Assembly: GCA_003427395.1 (NCBI GenBank)
Contig: BFEA01000383.1
Location: 1,545,945 to 1,572,932 of the forward strand
DNA from: Chara braunii
Taxonomy: Eukaryota > Streptophyta > Charophyceae > Charales > Characeae
Direction: 5' to 3'
Length of the DNA stretch: 26,988 bases
Positions 18,541 to 26,988 of the stretch are shown here, in pieces (position 1 is the stretch's first letter; every line of letters begins with the position of its first letter). A model generated the notes under the pieces. It was not told the origin of the DNA and searched no databases. It saw only the letters and a list, made by a program, of their open reading frames with translations. The position numbers and the translations under genes are program-made.

Positions 18541-18857
18541 TTATCATTTTTAATCGTTTTTCTTATTTCTTAATTCTTTTATCGAAAATAATAAAAAATA
18601 AAGGCAATTTCATCAAAAATGAATTCCGATGGAATTCAATTAAATAGCATAATTCCCATGTTTCCTTTCCCTTTTATAGTTTTGATTTTTTTTCTTATTT
18701 TTGATTCCATTACCGGAAATAACAAATAATGAGGGCGATTCCATTAAAATTAAATACCAAGGAAATTTAATAAAATAAAGAATATCCCGTTTTTCTCCTC
18801 CCTTCCACTGTTTCTAATTCTTTTTCCCATTTTTAATTTTAAAATTAGAGTTAATGA
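18541..18857. repeat. AT-rich tandem repeat, 132-bp unit, about 2.3 copies
   Basis: The block TTCTTATTT is at 18561 and 18693 and appears as TTCCCATTT at 18825, exactly 132 bp apart each time. GGCAATTTCATCAAAAAT in unit 1 matches GGCGATTCCATTAAAATT in unit 2. Composition changes sharply from the GC-richer array on the left. Confidence 0.85.
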
Positions 18858-19836
18858 TATCCGAGGCTTCATTCCCTCTTCGATGGCCTGACGCAGAAGA
18901 GCCGCGCCGAGGCCTACTCTCATATTACCGTCCCGCGACCAGTCGCTTTAGTTTTGGCCCCCGAACGACGAAAAAAATAGGCACTAGGTGCGACAGACGT
19001 ACCTGTTCCTTTCGTCGATTTCAAGGGTCAGCGTCGATACCTGGCATGGAGAATATTAGGGGTCTCTCTCTGACCCCTAATTTTTCCCGAGGACTCCGAT
19101 GGAAATCTCAGTCAACCCTTCTCTAGGTGCTTAATCCAAGGCCCAATCCGTCGAATTTCGCATGGCTGACTGACCTTCGGCCGCCCGACACCGGCCCGGT
19201 TCCGGTCGGGGGTGGGGGCCGCGGTCCTACCGGGTTTTCAGCCTTGCTTTAAGTTGCATTCTAGATGGCAACACGGATTGCATCTTACTTCGCTTCCTTT
19301 CTTTTCTGAGATTTTTTTTTTTGCCTTCCTTTTGCAAGTTTTCCTGTTTTAACTTGTTATGATGCACTATGGTACTATCAATCACACCAACTGGCTTTCT
19401 GCATTCATGCCCATGTACTCTGGTATTATGTTTTAAATACCGCAGACACCACAAAAACCTAGACTGCACAGACTGTTTGTTTCACAGAGGGTGGCACCTA
19501 ACAACAACAACAACCCCCTAACCCCGAAACCCTCTTATACTATACTTCACCCGTAATGGAGGGCAGGAACACAGCATCACCAGTGGGTCCCTCTGCAAGG
19601 ATCAAAACCCGAAACTTCAGAAAGTGAATAAAAAATAAACTGAACTCTCATCCAGCAGCAAAGGAATGGAGGGGATACATCACTCCCTCAAGTCCTCAAC
19701 AGGACATTTCATGACATAACCACCGAATTCAGATCGTTACGGGTAGTACCTGTCCTTCAAAAACGAATGGAATCAAATTGGAACAGGGCACACGAAGGTG
19801 GCTCACTTAGAAAAGAGTCATAGATTGCCGTTTTCT
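18858..19836. other. No recognisable gene; may include the 3' UTR of the minus-strand gene candidate
   Basis: Contains a 10-bp perfect hairpin at 19055-19081, a GC-rich block near 19180-19240 and an AAC repeat at 19501-19515. If the two exons to the right are real, sequence just below 19837 would be their 3' untranslated region; no AATAAA was seen on the minus strand nearby. Confidence 0.45.
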
Positions 19837-19914
19837 TTAGCACGAACCTTCCAAGGCATGGTAGCGAGCTAACTCCTGCGCGCACGAAGAAATGCTTTCC
19901 GTCACAGAGTTCAT
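19837..19914 (-). CDS. Candidate last exon of a minus-strand host gene
   Basis: On the minus strand CATTTTGCAG is a good acceptor and is followed at 19914 by 25 codons, MNSVTESISSCAQELARYHA then LEGSC, and a TAA at 19839-19837. It begins in phase 0, the phase in which the upstream exon (20259-20454) ends. A donor-like GGAAG|GTTCGT at 19848 is an alternative end. The peptide is acidic to neutral and helical, and no family was recognised. The call rests on splice sites and phase, not on homology. Confidence 0.42.
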   Translation of the reverse strand: MNSVTESISSCAQELARYHALEGSC

Positions 19915-20131
19915 CTGCAAAATGACGAGACGAAAAAAAGAAAAAAAAGAGTGTGGAAATGGAAGTACATAAGCCCAACAAGTAAAAAAAAGGTACAAAG
20001 AACTTCACATAGCTTGCTCTCAGGGGGGAGGCCGGATTGGTGCTACACTCAAGTACTGAGAAACCATGAGTGCGACCATGCTTTCTCAACAGCCAAAGAA
20101 CAGGTACCTGCAGGGCCTGGCATTATGGAGA

Positions 20132-20133
<2 letters not shown>

Positions 20134-20190
<57 letters not shown>

Positions 20191-20224
20191 CATGTGAGTG
20201 TGTGTCTGTGAGAGAGAGAGAGAG
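20134..20224. repeat. (CT)n followed by (GA)n
   Basis: About 27 CT copies at 20134-20188, a 21-bp GT-rich spacer, and GA copies at 20210-20224. The two can pair as a hairpin. It lies in the intron of the minus-strand gene candidate. Confidence 0.9.
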
Positions 20225-20258
20225 TAAGTGTGTTTGTGTGAGAGGGAAGCAGTTCTAC

Positions 20259-20454
20259 CTCCATGTTTCTTCTGGTAAGTCGTTCCTCCATCATCGCCAG
20301 TCGAGCACTGGTCCTAGCTGCCGTGACCCCCCTGGCCCTCCTTCCCTGAACCATTGTCGCATTCTGCATGGCTAGAGCATCCCTATGTAGCTGCATCCTC
20401 TTCAACCTTTGCCTCAGAGCCTCTGCCTCTGATATGTATTCTGTCGTCGCATCC
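20259..20454 (-). CDS. Candidate internal exon encoding a coiled-coil segment
   Basis: The minus strand has acceptor CTGTTTTCAG before 20454 and donor ATGGAG|GTAGAA after 20259. The exon supplies the last base of a codon and then 65 codons without a stop. The peptide opens DATTEYISEAEALRQRLKRM, goes on through HRDALAMQNATMVQ and ends ARLAMMEERLTRRNME: charged, rich in Glu, Arg, Leu and Met with heptad-like spacing, so a coiled coil is likely. Its composition is quite unlike the repeat-derived frames around it. Function unknown; exons further upstream were not found within the repeats above 20460. Confidence 0.5.
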
Positions 20455-20472
20455 CTGAAAACAGGAGAGACC

Positions 20473-20650
20473 ACCAACAGGCCCAGCTCAGTTGGTACGC
20501 CCATGCACTGTTGAAATCCAGACCTGAGTTCAAATCCAGATTTGAGATACGACTAAATGAATGAAATTCTTGAATTACCTGCGGTCGGTCAGTTCCACGA
20601 TGATATCTCAATACCGACCCCTTGGAAAAAAAAGAAAAAAGAAAAAAAAA
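20473..20650 (+). mobile_element. tRNA-derived SINE with A-rich tail
   Basis: CAGCTCAGTTGG at 20484-20495 is a near-perfect A box and GAGTTCAAATCC at 20526-20537 a near-perfect B box, spaced as in a tRNA. The body runs to an A-rich tail at 20624-20650 broken by single G. AGAGACC precedes the head (20466-20472) and follows the tail (20654-20660), a possible target-site duplication. It sits in an intron of the minus-strand gene candidate, antisense to it. Confidence 0.65.
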
Positions 20651-20808
20651 CACAGAGACCTGTACATGCTTGCGCATGAACTTCTCAACATTCAATTTGA
20701 AAAATCATCCTTGCAGCGCATCACGTGCGCGTCGTGCCGGCACGTGCGGCGCACAGCGCACTTGCATGATGCAGCGCATGGCGAAAATTAGGGGGTGCGA
20801 AAAAAAAA

Positions 20809-20850
20809 AGGGGAGGGGCAGGGAGTGGTAGCACACCCTGCCCCTCCCCT
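20809..20850. repeat. Perfect 15-bp GC-rich hairpin
   Basis: AGGGGAGGGGCAGGG at 20809-20823 and its exact complement at 20836-20850, 12-nt loop, preceded by a run of ten A. The G-rich arm could also form a quadruplex. Confidence 0.9.
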
Positions 20851-20962
20851 CGAGAAGAATTTTTTGGGGGGGCATCTTGCACTATCTGACCGTAGTTTTA
20901 GTCACGTCTGACAAAAGCAGAAGAGTCCAAGTGGACAAAAAAAAAAAAAAAGAGTCGAAGTG

Positions 20963-21090
20963 TTAGGGCCTCGCTCCACTACTCTCCAATTGTGGAAAAG
21001 GAGACCAAATACTCCTCTAGAACATGGAAAGATACACCGCCATCTTTTCTGTCTTTTGTGCATTTGGAGAGTAGTGGGGTGAGGCCCTTA
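20963..21090. mobile_element. MITE-like element with 27-bp terminal inverted repeats
   Basis: Arms 20963-20989 and 21064-21090 match at 24 of 27 positions (shared CCACTACTCTCCAA and its complement), separated by 74 bp. No transposase and no clear target-site duplication. The right half is copied twice more to the right. Confidence 0.6.
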
Positions 21091-21278
21091 GTCTGCCATA
21101 AGTACGTGTCATCATTGTGTAGTGGCATTGCAACGGGTATTTCGGACCGTCCCGTTGTCTTTTCTCTTTTTTCGTTGATGTAGGGTGTACAGGCAGTGGT
21201 CCTGCAATTGTGTTTTTCCATTTTTGCGTTTCGCTCAAACTGACGAACGTCTCCATACATTCTAGGGCAGCAAAATGA

Positions 21279-21490
21279 GAATGGGTCTTCCCCTAGGACA
21301 CGGAAAGATTCACCGCCATGACTTTTGTCTTCTGTGCATGTGGTAATGGTTGAGCGGGGCCCATAATGAGAGCCCCGACATTTCCGACAATACTACTGAC
21401 AGAGGGCCTCCCTCCACTACTCACCACATCCACAAAAGACAACAAAATATGGTGATGTATCTTTCCATGTTCTATGGGAAGATTCATTCC
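21279..21490. mobile_element. Second foldback copy of the MITE-like module
   Basis: An arm at 21279-21362 and an inverted arm at 21402-21490 both resemble 21005-21087 (shared CATGGAAAGATACACCGCCA-like and GTCTTTTGTGCAT-like blocks, roughly 70-75 percent by eye). Together they form a second, longer and more diverged foldback. Confidence 0.6.
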
Positions 21491-21559
21491 CATGTTGCAC
21501 ATCCGGTGAGTCAGGTGAGTCAGGATTCCCGAATGGCTAGTGGCCACTACCCATCGTTG

Positions 21560-21586
21560 TTTTTTTTTTTTTTTTTTTTTTTTTTT
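21560..21586. repeat. T27 homopolymer
   Basis: Uninterrupted T run; on the minus strand it could be the A tail of a retroposed sequence lying to the right (21587 onward), though no pol III boxes were found there. Confidence 0.9.
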
Positions 21587-22860
21587 GCACATCAGCAATC
21601 CACGCAGTGCACAACGTGCAGCTGCACCGCATGGTGCACCGCACAGGTGCGCGCCTTAAGTATGGAAAAAATTGATAAAGGAGATTTCCTTGCACGTTGC
21701 ACACTCTCAACTTGAATGGCACTGAGCATGAAAGGACAGCACACACTGTGGGCAGAGTCCCACCTCCCCAGATTTTATGTTCCTGGCCGTTGATCCTCTA
21801 CCCGTCTTCCCCCGAACATAACGCACCCGAGAGTGAATGTATACAAGCTATCTTTCCGATCTGCTACAGCAGTCATAATGGTCGTGCGCTGTGTTCAAGG
21901 GAGGACGGCAGTAATCCACGACGCATCATAATGAAGATACAGGCACATGGGGCCTTGGCCAGAGAAACCTGCCACCCAAGGGTATACCCCAGACCTTCTT
22001 CGGTATCACAGTCATCTATGCGAGTAATGAGCCCTCGAGGGGCCCTTACCAGACATTCAAATGTTCTGGGCTGCGGCCCCTAGCAAGCCCTTGCCTGCCC
22101 TAAGTGAAGGCTGGCCTGAATATTCACGTGAGGCCTGTTTTCGACATTTTTCCATATGTGGGTACTCAGACAGTTGCAGCACGCGAGTTGGTTACAGAGC
22201 AACTTGAGCCTCCAGGCTCTTTCCAGAAGCAAAGGACTGTGCTGTACAGTTGAGCCCAGGGCTCAGGCGGTTGCGCCCTGGGCACACGCTGTGTGAGGCC
22301 GACACATCACGGACTGGTTACGGGCCAATGAGAAAGCAGCATTGTACTCACACATGTGCCGCAAGCCAATGAGAATGCTGCAAACACTGGGAGGCTGGGT
22401 GGCTGCCTGGACATGCCTAACTGCACGAGGCCCAGGCCAGTATCTGAAACTGGGTCTGGGCGCAGACACTTGGAGCCAGAGGGAAGCTACTGCCCCCCCC
22501 CCAACACGCCTGGACAGGCCAGCCAGCAGCGGGCACTTTCCATATAGGAAAGTGTGTGCCCCATGCGGGGGCATTGTGGCCTGAGCAGGTATTGCGGACA
22601 CGCTGCTGCTTTGCCATGCGACGCTGCGCTATGCAGGCAGGCTGGGGCGCAAGCGGGCGCTAAGAAGCGAGAGGGCACTGCGATGGCAGTGGGCGCACAA
22701 CAGCCACTACCGGGCCGAGCGTGTGGGTGCTGGTGATGGTGATGGTGGTCTTCGGGTAGGAGGCACATGCACAAGGGATCAAGGTGTGACGAGGGGAGGA
22801 GAGAGAGCGTACCTGGTATATGCTAGTGGTCGGCATTGGTGCTGATGTCACGTACATGGG
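21587..22860. other. No recognisable gene
   Basis: Several 60-130 residue open frames on both strands (for example 21697-22083 +, 22263-22601 -), none with a known motif. CCAATGAGAA recurs near 22326 and 22367. A C10 run is at 22493-22502 and a GGTGAT repeat near 22732-22750. The A-box-like and palindromic GTGCAGCTGCAC near 21617 is not followed by a B box. Confidence 0.45.
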
Positions 22861-23126
22861 TCTTCAATTTCGATGTGATCCAGTCGCAAGAACGTAGATA
22901 GAGTAGATAGGCTGAGTAGAGTAGGCTGGGTGCTGGGTGCCAGACAGTAGGGGCGACCTTGAATACAGTGTTGGTGTGACCAGAGAGCGTCTGCATGGAC
23001 ACTTAAGTTGCTCTTATTTGGATGGAATCTTGGTGCATTGTCCTCTCCGCTTGGTACATAACTATCTGGACTAAGTGATTTTGCCACTTGGTTTTCTGTA
23101 TATCGATCTCGCTTATATTCCTTGCA
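22861..23126 (+). mobile_element. Probable 3' part of a 5' LTR (left end unresolved)
   Basis: Called only from the primer-binding site just downstream: the sequence ends CCTTGCA at 23126, a CA terminus, followed by ATT and the primer site. The other LTR at the window end also finishes TTGCA. No TATA box or left terminus was found, so the stated start is arbitrary. Confidence 0.4.
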
Positions 23127-23129
23127 ATT

Positions 23130-23141
23130 TGGTATCGGAGC
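23130..23141 (+). promoter_or_regulatory. Primer-binding site (initiator tRNA-Met type)
   Basis: TGGTATCGGAGC, eleven of twelve positions equal to TGGTATCAGAGC, 3 nt after a CA terminus. Confidence 0.6.
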
Positions 23142-24415
23142 TGGTTCGATATCGCCATTACCGGCGCTGGCGAATTTGTTACTTGGCGCGCTGATGATGC
23201 TTCTACTCAGTAAGGATACATCAATGCTGGCTGTTTGGGTGACTCCCGGGTAAGGGGGAGTGTCGCCAGAAGGCTGTGGCAACAGCGTGGGAGCTGTAGC
23301 GACAGAGCATGTATGTGGGATGATGAGAGCATGCTGACATGGCGTTTTGGCTGAGGTGGCACTCCACTGCAATGCGTGTGGTACCAAGGCTATGACCGGT
23401 CATCAAAATGCACGTCGGCTCAATTGGTGAGAAATCTGTGGTTGGGGGCAACTATCTTCAGGTACATTGTTCCCTTACCTTATCTTCCCATCTCAATCAC
23501 TTCTTATCGTGAGGAAGTCAGTCCAATTTAAGTGTCCTCTTCTAATTCAGGAGTCGTGAGCGCTCTACCTTGACAATCAACATTGTTCCTGGTGGTGCAT
23601 CTGCCAGGAGAGGGTGGTGCCTCTGAAGGGTCCTGGTCGAAGCACGGGTCATGGCCACCATGCCAACCCATGGGAGTAGAGCACGCATGCTTTGCTGCCT
23701 TGTCCTTTAAGCTCTTGCTGCGCTGTAGAGGAAATGTGGACTGACCCGTCCCATGTGAGACGCCTACCAGAACCTCTGGCTGTGATCGCCGTCCTGTCTG
23801 CGACGTTAAATAATTCCTGAGGACTTCAGGAGCTGTCCTTAAATTGCCTCTTGATCAGCCAAATCAATCAGATGAAAGGCTCGTTGCACGCGAGGACAAA
23901 TAACGGGCAGAACTGGTCGTAATTGGTTTCCTGGGCACACGGGTGGGCCGCTGTGCACACGACAGACACTGCTGCTCGATGATGCAAGTCAGGATCGTTG
24001 GATACATGTAAAGGGAAGGTTTCAATTGGTGTTCGTACACGAACATAATTCATTCCCATTTCTGCATACATCTGTGCAAATGATTTATTTTTATTTTGAT
24101 TAGTTGAGGTGACAGACTGCTAACACCTTACAGACAGTATTAGACTAGAACTGTAGTAGTCTACCATAGCCAGTTCTGATTCGTTGCTGCTGTACGAGAA
24201 CTAATAAAAGTAGGGATAGATCATTTGCTCAGTCTGTGTAAACATTGTTGTCACCGCTTGATCGGTAGCCTAGGTCACTTGCCGAATATTTATTTATTTT
24301 TAATTGTTTATGAACTCGGTCAGACACATGCTGTGGTAGGCTCCAGTGAGGGCTCTAGGCCAGAAAGTGATCTGCTGGATCAGGTGGTGGCGAGGACAGA
24401 TCTGTAGGGAGAAGG
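23142..24415. other. Stretch between primer-binding site and gag relic
   Basis: No coding sense recognised. AAGGGGGAG at 23254-23262 followed by TGTCGCC looks like a polypurine tract and LTR start, but the following sequence does not match the LTR before 23126. CGGCTCAATTGG at 23416 is A-box-like without a B box. TAGACTA/TAGTCTA near 24141-24163 is a small hairpin. Confidence 0.4.
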
Positions 24416-25975
24416 GTGACATGTCAGGAGTCACTTAGGATCCCCATCGTGCACCACGCTTTACCATCTGGGGGCGAAACAGCCATAAGACGTCAGGCGG
24501 AGGCTGAACGTTTGCAGCGGGCTAGGGAAGCAGCAGCAGCAGCAGCAGCGGAGAAGGCACAGGCAGCAGGAGGAACTACTGCCGGAGCAGTGGCAACATC
24601 TGCTGCTCTCTCTCAGGCTCAGCAGACAGTAGGCATGTCGTCGAGCTCAAAGGCTACGTCCAGTGGGATGAGAACAGGCACTTCTTCAATCCAGATGGCA
24701 GGCTCACAGTACAGCACGCCACCTCCTCGCACACGAGAGGCCATAGAACTCCAACAGGTGGAGTTGAGCCGCTTACGGTTAGAGAAGGAATTTAGGGAAG
24801 CTACCGAAAGGGAAACAGAGATTAGAAATAGGAGGGTTAGATCACTCGACCCTTGACAACACTAATAAGATCCTCAAGGCGGGTCTGCTGAGCATGTATG
24901 CTTACATGGACAGCAACCTGGATGACATCCAGGATACCCTTGACCAGATACTGAATGCCATGCACGCAAGAGGAGGACCACATCCCTCCATACATGGTGG
25001 GCCCAGTATCCGGCCGCAAGCAGCATTTCCATCGCCTTCTCCGGCAATGACACGCCGATTTGCATATCAGATTGGTATCCCACCAAGTGGTACGTCAGCA
25101 GCAGCAGCACAGACTTCTGCATCTTCATCCTCAGGTCCATCTGCTGCAGCTACGGGGCCGCAGCCGGTCCCACCAATGGGACCACAGCAGCCTTGGTACC
25201 CCAAAACCCCATTGAAACCAGCTCAGACCCTCGGTTGAGGACGGTTCCAGTATGGGTAAGGGCGAGGAGGACGTTGCTAGAAGAAGAGGTGATCACTCCC
25301 ACCTCATATCTTGAGGGATCGGCATCAAGGCGGCTACATCTAATAGTGGCATCTGAGGGATTCGTCCGGCGGATGAATGATTGGGCAAGAACCCACAAGC
25401 TGGAGAGCTTCATGGCATTGGTTGAAATGCGATGGCACAACCCACAGCAGGCCCAGCAGGCCACTGATGTGTTGTCCCGGCTTGATACTAGAAGGTACAA
25501 GTCTGCACGTGAGCTCACCACTGCAGTGGAGAAACTTGTAGTCGTCTCTGGTGTCCGCCATGATCCATAGGTCTAGCTGACCTCGTATCTTAGATGTCTT
25601 CCCACAGACATCAAGAACTCGATGGTTTGCGATGCAAGCATCGAGGATCAAACTCTTGACTCCATTAGCAATAAGGACTTGGACTTGGAGGCTAAGCTAG
25701 GAGGAGCACAGCAACCTGCTACTGACGGGAGGAAGAAGAAGCCCCCACAAGAATGGAAGGAGAAGGGTAGTTGGTTGATAATTGTTGATTCCAATGGGAA
25801 TCAAACCAATATCAATGATCTATCTGATCTTTTGGAGGAAACAGAGATAGGTGGCAAGGAGAGGGCAAATGAAACGGTTTTCACCTTTTTGCAGTCACAG
25901 ATGCGGGCCCAGAGTTCGATCCCCAGACCTTACCCTACCCGTGTACAGTATCGAGTCGGCCCTGTGAATGTTTGA
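24416..25975 (+). pseudogene. Gag-like retrotransposon protein, broken
   Basis: Sense moves through two frames. 24416-24856: RRQAEAERLQRAREA, an Ala run encoded by a GCA repeat, Ser/Thr-rich linker, then a coiled coil ELQQVELSRLRLEKEFREAT. About 24845-25238, other frame: NKILKAGLLSMYAYMDSNLD and a Pro/Ser/Ala-rich linker. About 25195-25975, first frame again: FVRRMNDWARTHKLESFMAL, WHNPQQAQQATDVLSRL, stops at 25568 and 25574, TSYLRCLPTDIKNSMV, and a final basic and acidic segment. The third block has capsid-like features (Trp-rich helix, then YLRCLP). Two frameshifts and two stops make it a relic. It is unlike the minus-strand gag in sequence. It may belong to the element primed at 23130. Confidence 0.65.
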
Positions 25976-26100
25976 ACCCGTGACCTGTGTTTTGGCAGTT
26001 GTTGTTGTCTGTTGTAGGTCTGTGTAGTGGTAGGGGTTCGATCTGTAGGTCTGTCGAGTAAGAGTCACAGCCCTGTAGAGATCGTAGCTGTAGGAATTCT

Positions 26101-26171
26101 GAAAGGTCAAGGTCGTAGCTGCTACAGTCGTGAAAGGTCGAGGTCGTAGCTGCTACAGTACTCGAAAGGCC
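26101..26171. repeat. 31-bp tandem repeat in the U3 region
   Basis: GAAAGGTC(A/G)AGGTCGTAGC followed by TGCTACAGT starts at 26101 and 26132, and GAAAGGCCAAG starts a third partial copy at 26164. Confidence 0.85.
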
Positions 26172-26211
26172 AAGTCCACAGACTTCCGGAAGGTCCGGAA
26201 GTGGCCTTTCG
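26163..26211. repeat. Compound hairpin in the U3 region
   Basis: Outer arms CGAAAGGCC (26163-26171) and GGCCTTTCG (26203-26211), inner arms ACTTCCGG (26182-26189) and CCGGAAGT (26195-26202), with a 10-nt one-sided bulge and a 5-nt loop. All 17 pairs are perfect. Confidence 0.85.
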
Positions 26212-26420
26212 AAGTTGCCTCACGTTTAGTCAGAGGCAAGTTGACAAGTGGTGATCCCAACTGCATTATGTCGGCAGTGCGACTGCATCGAGTTGGCAGT
26301 GCATACCCATGCAGTCAGCAATATCGGTCCAGTCAGTCCCAGTCCAGTCAAGCAAGTACCACGAGGGACTGTGTGCACCATGGGCCCGGTGGAAAGGGGC
26401 AGACCAACGAGTTACAAAAG

Positions 26421-26428
26421 TATAAATC
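26421..26428 (+). promoter_or_regulatory. TATA box of the right-hand LTR
   Basis: TATAAATC about 460 bp before the LTR end, on the strand set by the primer-binding site. Confidence 0.55.
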
Positions 26429-26883
26429 AAGAGGCAGCGCCCAGCCATTTTCATTCGATGCGTGAGCCATGCGGAAGCGCTGCTACAGCGTCTTGTGCGA
26501 GGTGGTCTGCAGGTCGCCCAAAGTCGAAGTGGGCGGAAGGGAGACATCGTAGCCACAGTCAGTAGTAGTAGAAGCGGCCATAGCCGCTGTAGGAGGAAGG
26601 TAAACTCAGATGTGTGTGTGCGTGTGTAAGAGAGTGAAGCGTGCGGAGTATTCAGGGAGATCCAGAGTTGAGTGTTGAGTGTGTGTGTGAACGGTGGTAA
26701 ACACAGTGATGAGAGTTGGGGTGTACAGGCGCTGATGCGCCATAGCCGGTGGAAGCGAGTTTTCATCTGAACTGTGTTTCTGGTTTCCATATCTCTGAAC
26801 TTTGAGTGAGCGTGTTGCGCTAGTGTGAATCACCATCTGTTTGCATGTGTGTGAAGTAAAGAAGAAAGCGAGTCTGATTGCAC

Positions 26884-26895
26884 TGGTATCAGAGC
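26884..26895 (+). promoter_or_regulatory. Primer-binding site, perfect initiator tRNA-Met type
   Basis: TGGTATCAGAGC is identical to the classic plant LTR-retrotransposon primer-binding site. It follows the CA terminus by one base and marks the start of an internal region cut off by the window edge. Confidence 0.85.
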
Positions 26896-26988
26896 AGGTT
26901 CCCGTTGCTCCATGCGCTGTTGTCGTTGAGCAGGGCGCCACAGCTGAGCCGCGCCATCGAAGAAGAAGACCGTCCGCCACAGCTGCGC

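Larger units (their letters stand above)
25976..26882 (+). mobile_element. 5' LTR of an element running off the window (left end unresolved)
   Basis: The sequence ends GATTGCA at 26882, one base before a perfect primer-binding site. A TATAAATCAAG box at 26421 fits a U3 promoter, with transcription expected near 26450. The U3 contains a 31-bp tandem repeat and a compound hairpin. The left edge is placed at the end of the gag relic only for lack of better evidence. Confidence 0.6.

Noticed and set aside
20070-20375. Plus-strand exon using TCTG|GTAAGT near 20274
   Set aside because: The donor matches well but the upstream sequence is CT/GA microsatellite; the minus-strand exon explains the block better.
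20809-20850. Helitron 3' end
   Set aside because: The hairpin fits but no CTRR terminus or 5' TC end was found.
22848-23387. 179-residue minus-strand open frame
   Set aside because: It lies antisense across a probable LTR end and primer-binding site and has no recognised motif.

Overview
The window looks like nuclear DNA of a green plant or charophyte alga: long repeat-rich stretches, decayed LTR retrotransposons with primer-binding sites matching the plant initiator tRNA-Met 3' end, tRNA-headed SINEs, many CT/GAA microsatellites, GT-AG exon boundaries and a few assembly Ns. The style of the gag proteins (long coiled coil ahead of the capsid) recalls Chara braunii repeats, but that is memory rather than a search. 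Almost none of the open frames is an intact gene.

Layout. 1-1615: a 91-bp satellite (14 full units in exact register) that passes into a 35-bp satellite sharing its core, then a polypyrimidine tract to about 1806. 2847-3868: a broken Ty3/gypsy chromovirus integrase plus chromodomain on the + strand, ending at a polypurine tract and the start of a 3' LTR (3910). 4330-7640: no recognisable gene, but 5611-7217 is unusually rich in short, mostly perfect hairpins and holds a tRNA-like SINE head. 7640-9000: unassigned sequence with Ns, a diverged inverted duplication and one exon-like block faintly like RAD51 paralogues. 9023-9150: an apparent hAT transposon end joined to the truncated reverse transcriptase of a minus-strand retrotransposon.

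9150-14096 is the best element in the window. Read on the minus strand it has an LTR with perfect 10-bp terminal inverted repeats (12820-14096, TATA box inside), a primer-binding site (12806-12817), a leader, gag with zinc knuckle, an aspartic protease and the beginning of reverse transcriptase. It is dead: frameshifts, stops, a lost knuckle cysteine and a missing 3' half.

14097-19250 is microsatellites, inverted repeats and three further degenerate tandem arrays (about 65 bp, about 31 bp and 132 bp). 19837-20454 contains two minus-strand exon candidates with matching phase that could be the 3' end of a real host gene; a SINE with A-rich tail sits in the intron upstream. 20809-21490 holds a perfect 15-bp hairpin and a three-copy MITE-like module. 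23130 and 26884 are two more primer-binding sites on the + strand; between them is another decayed gag (24416-25975), and the last one marks the 5' end of an element running off the window.

No defence system, CRISPR array, rRNA or intact canonical tRNA gene was seen. The most unusual signals are the hairpin island, the nested satellites and the two-exon gene candidate.
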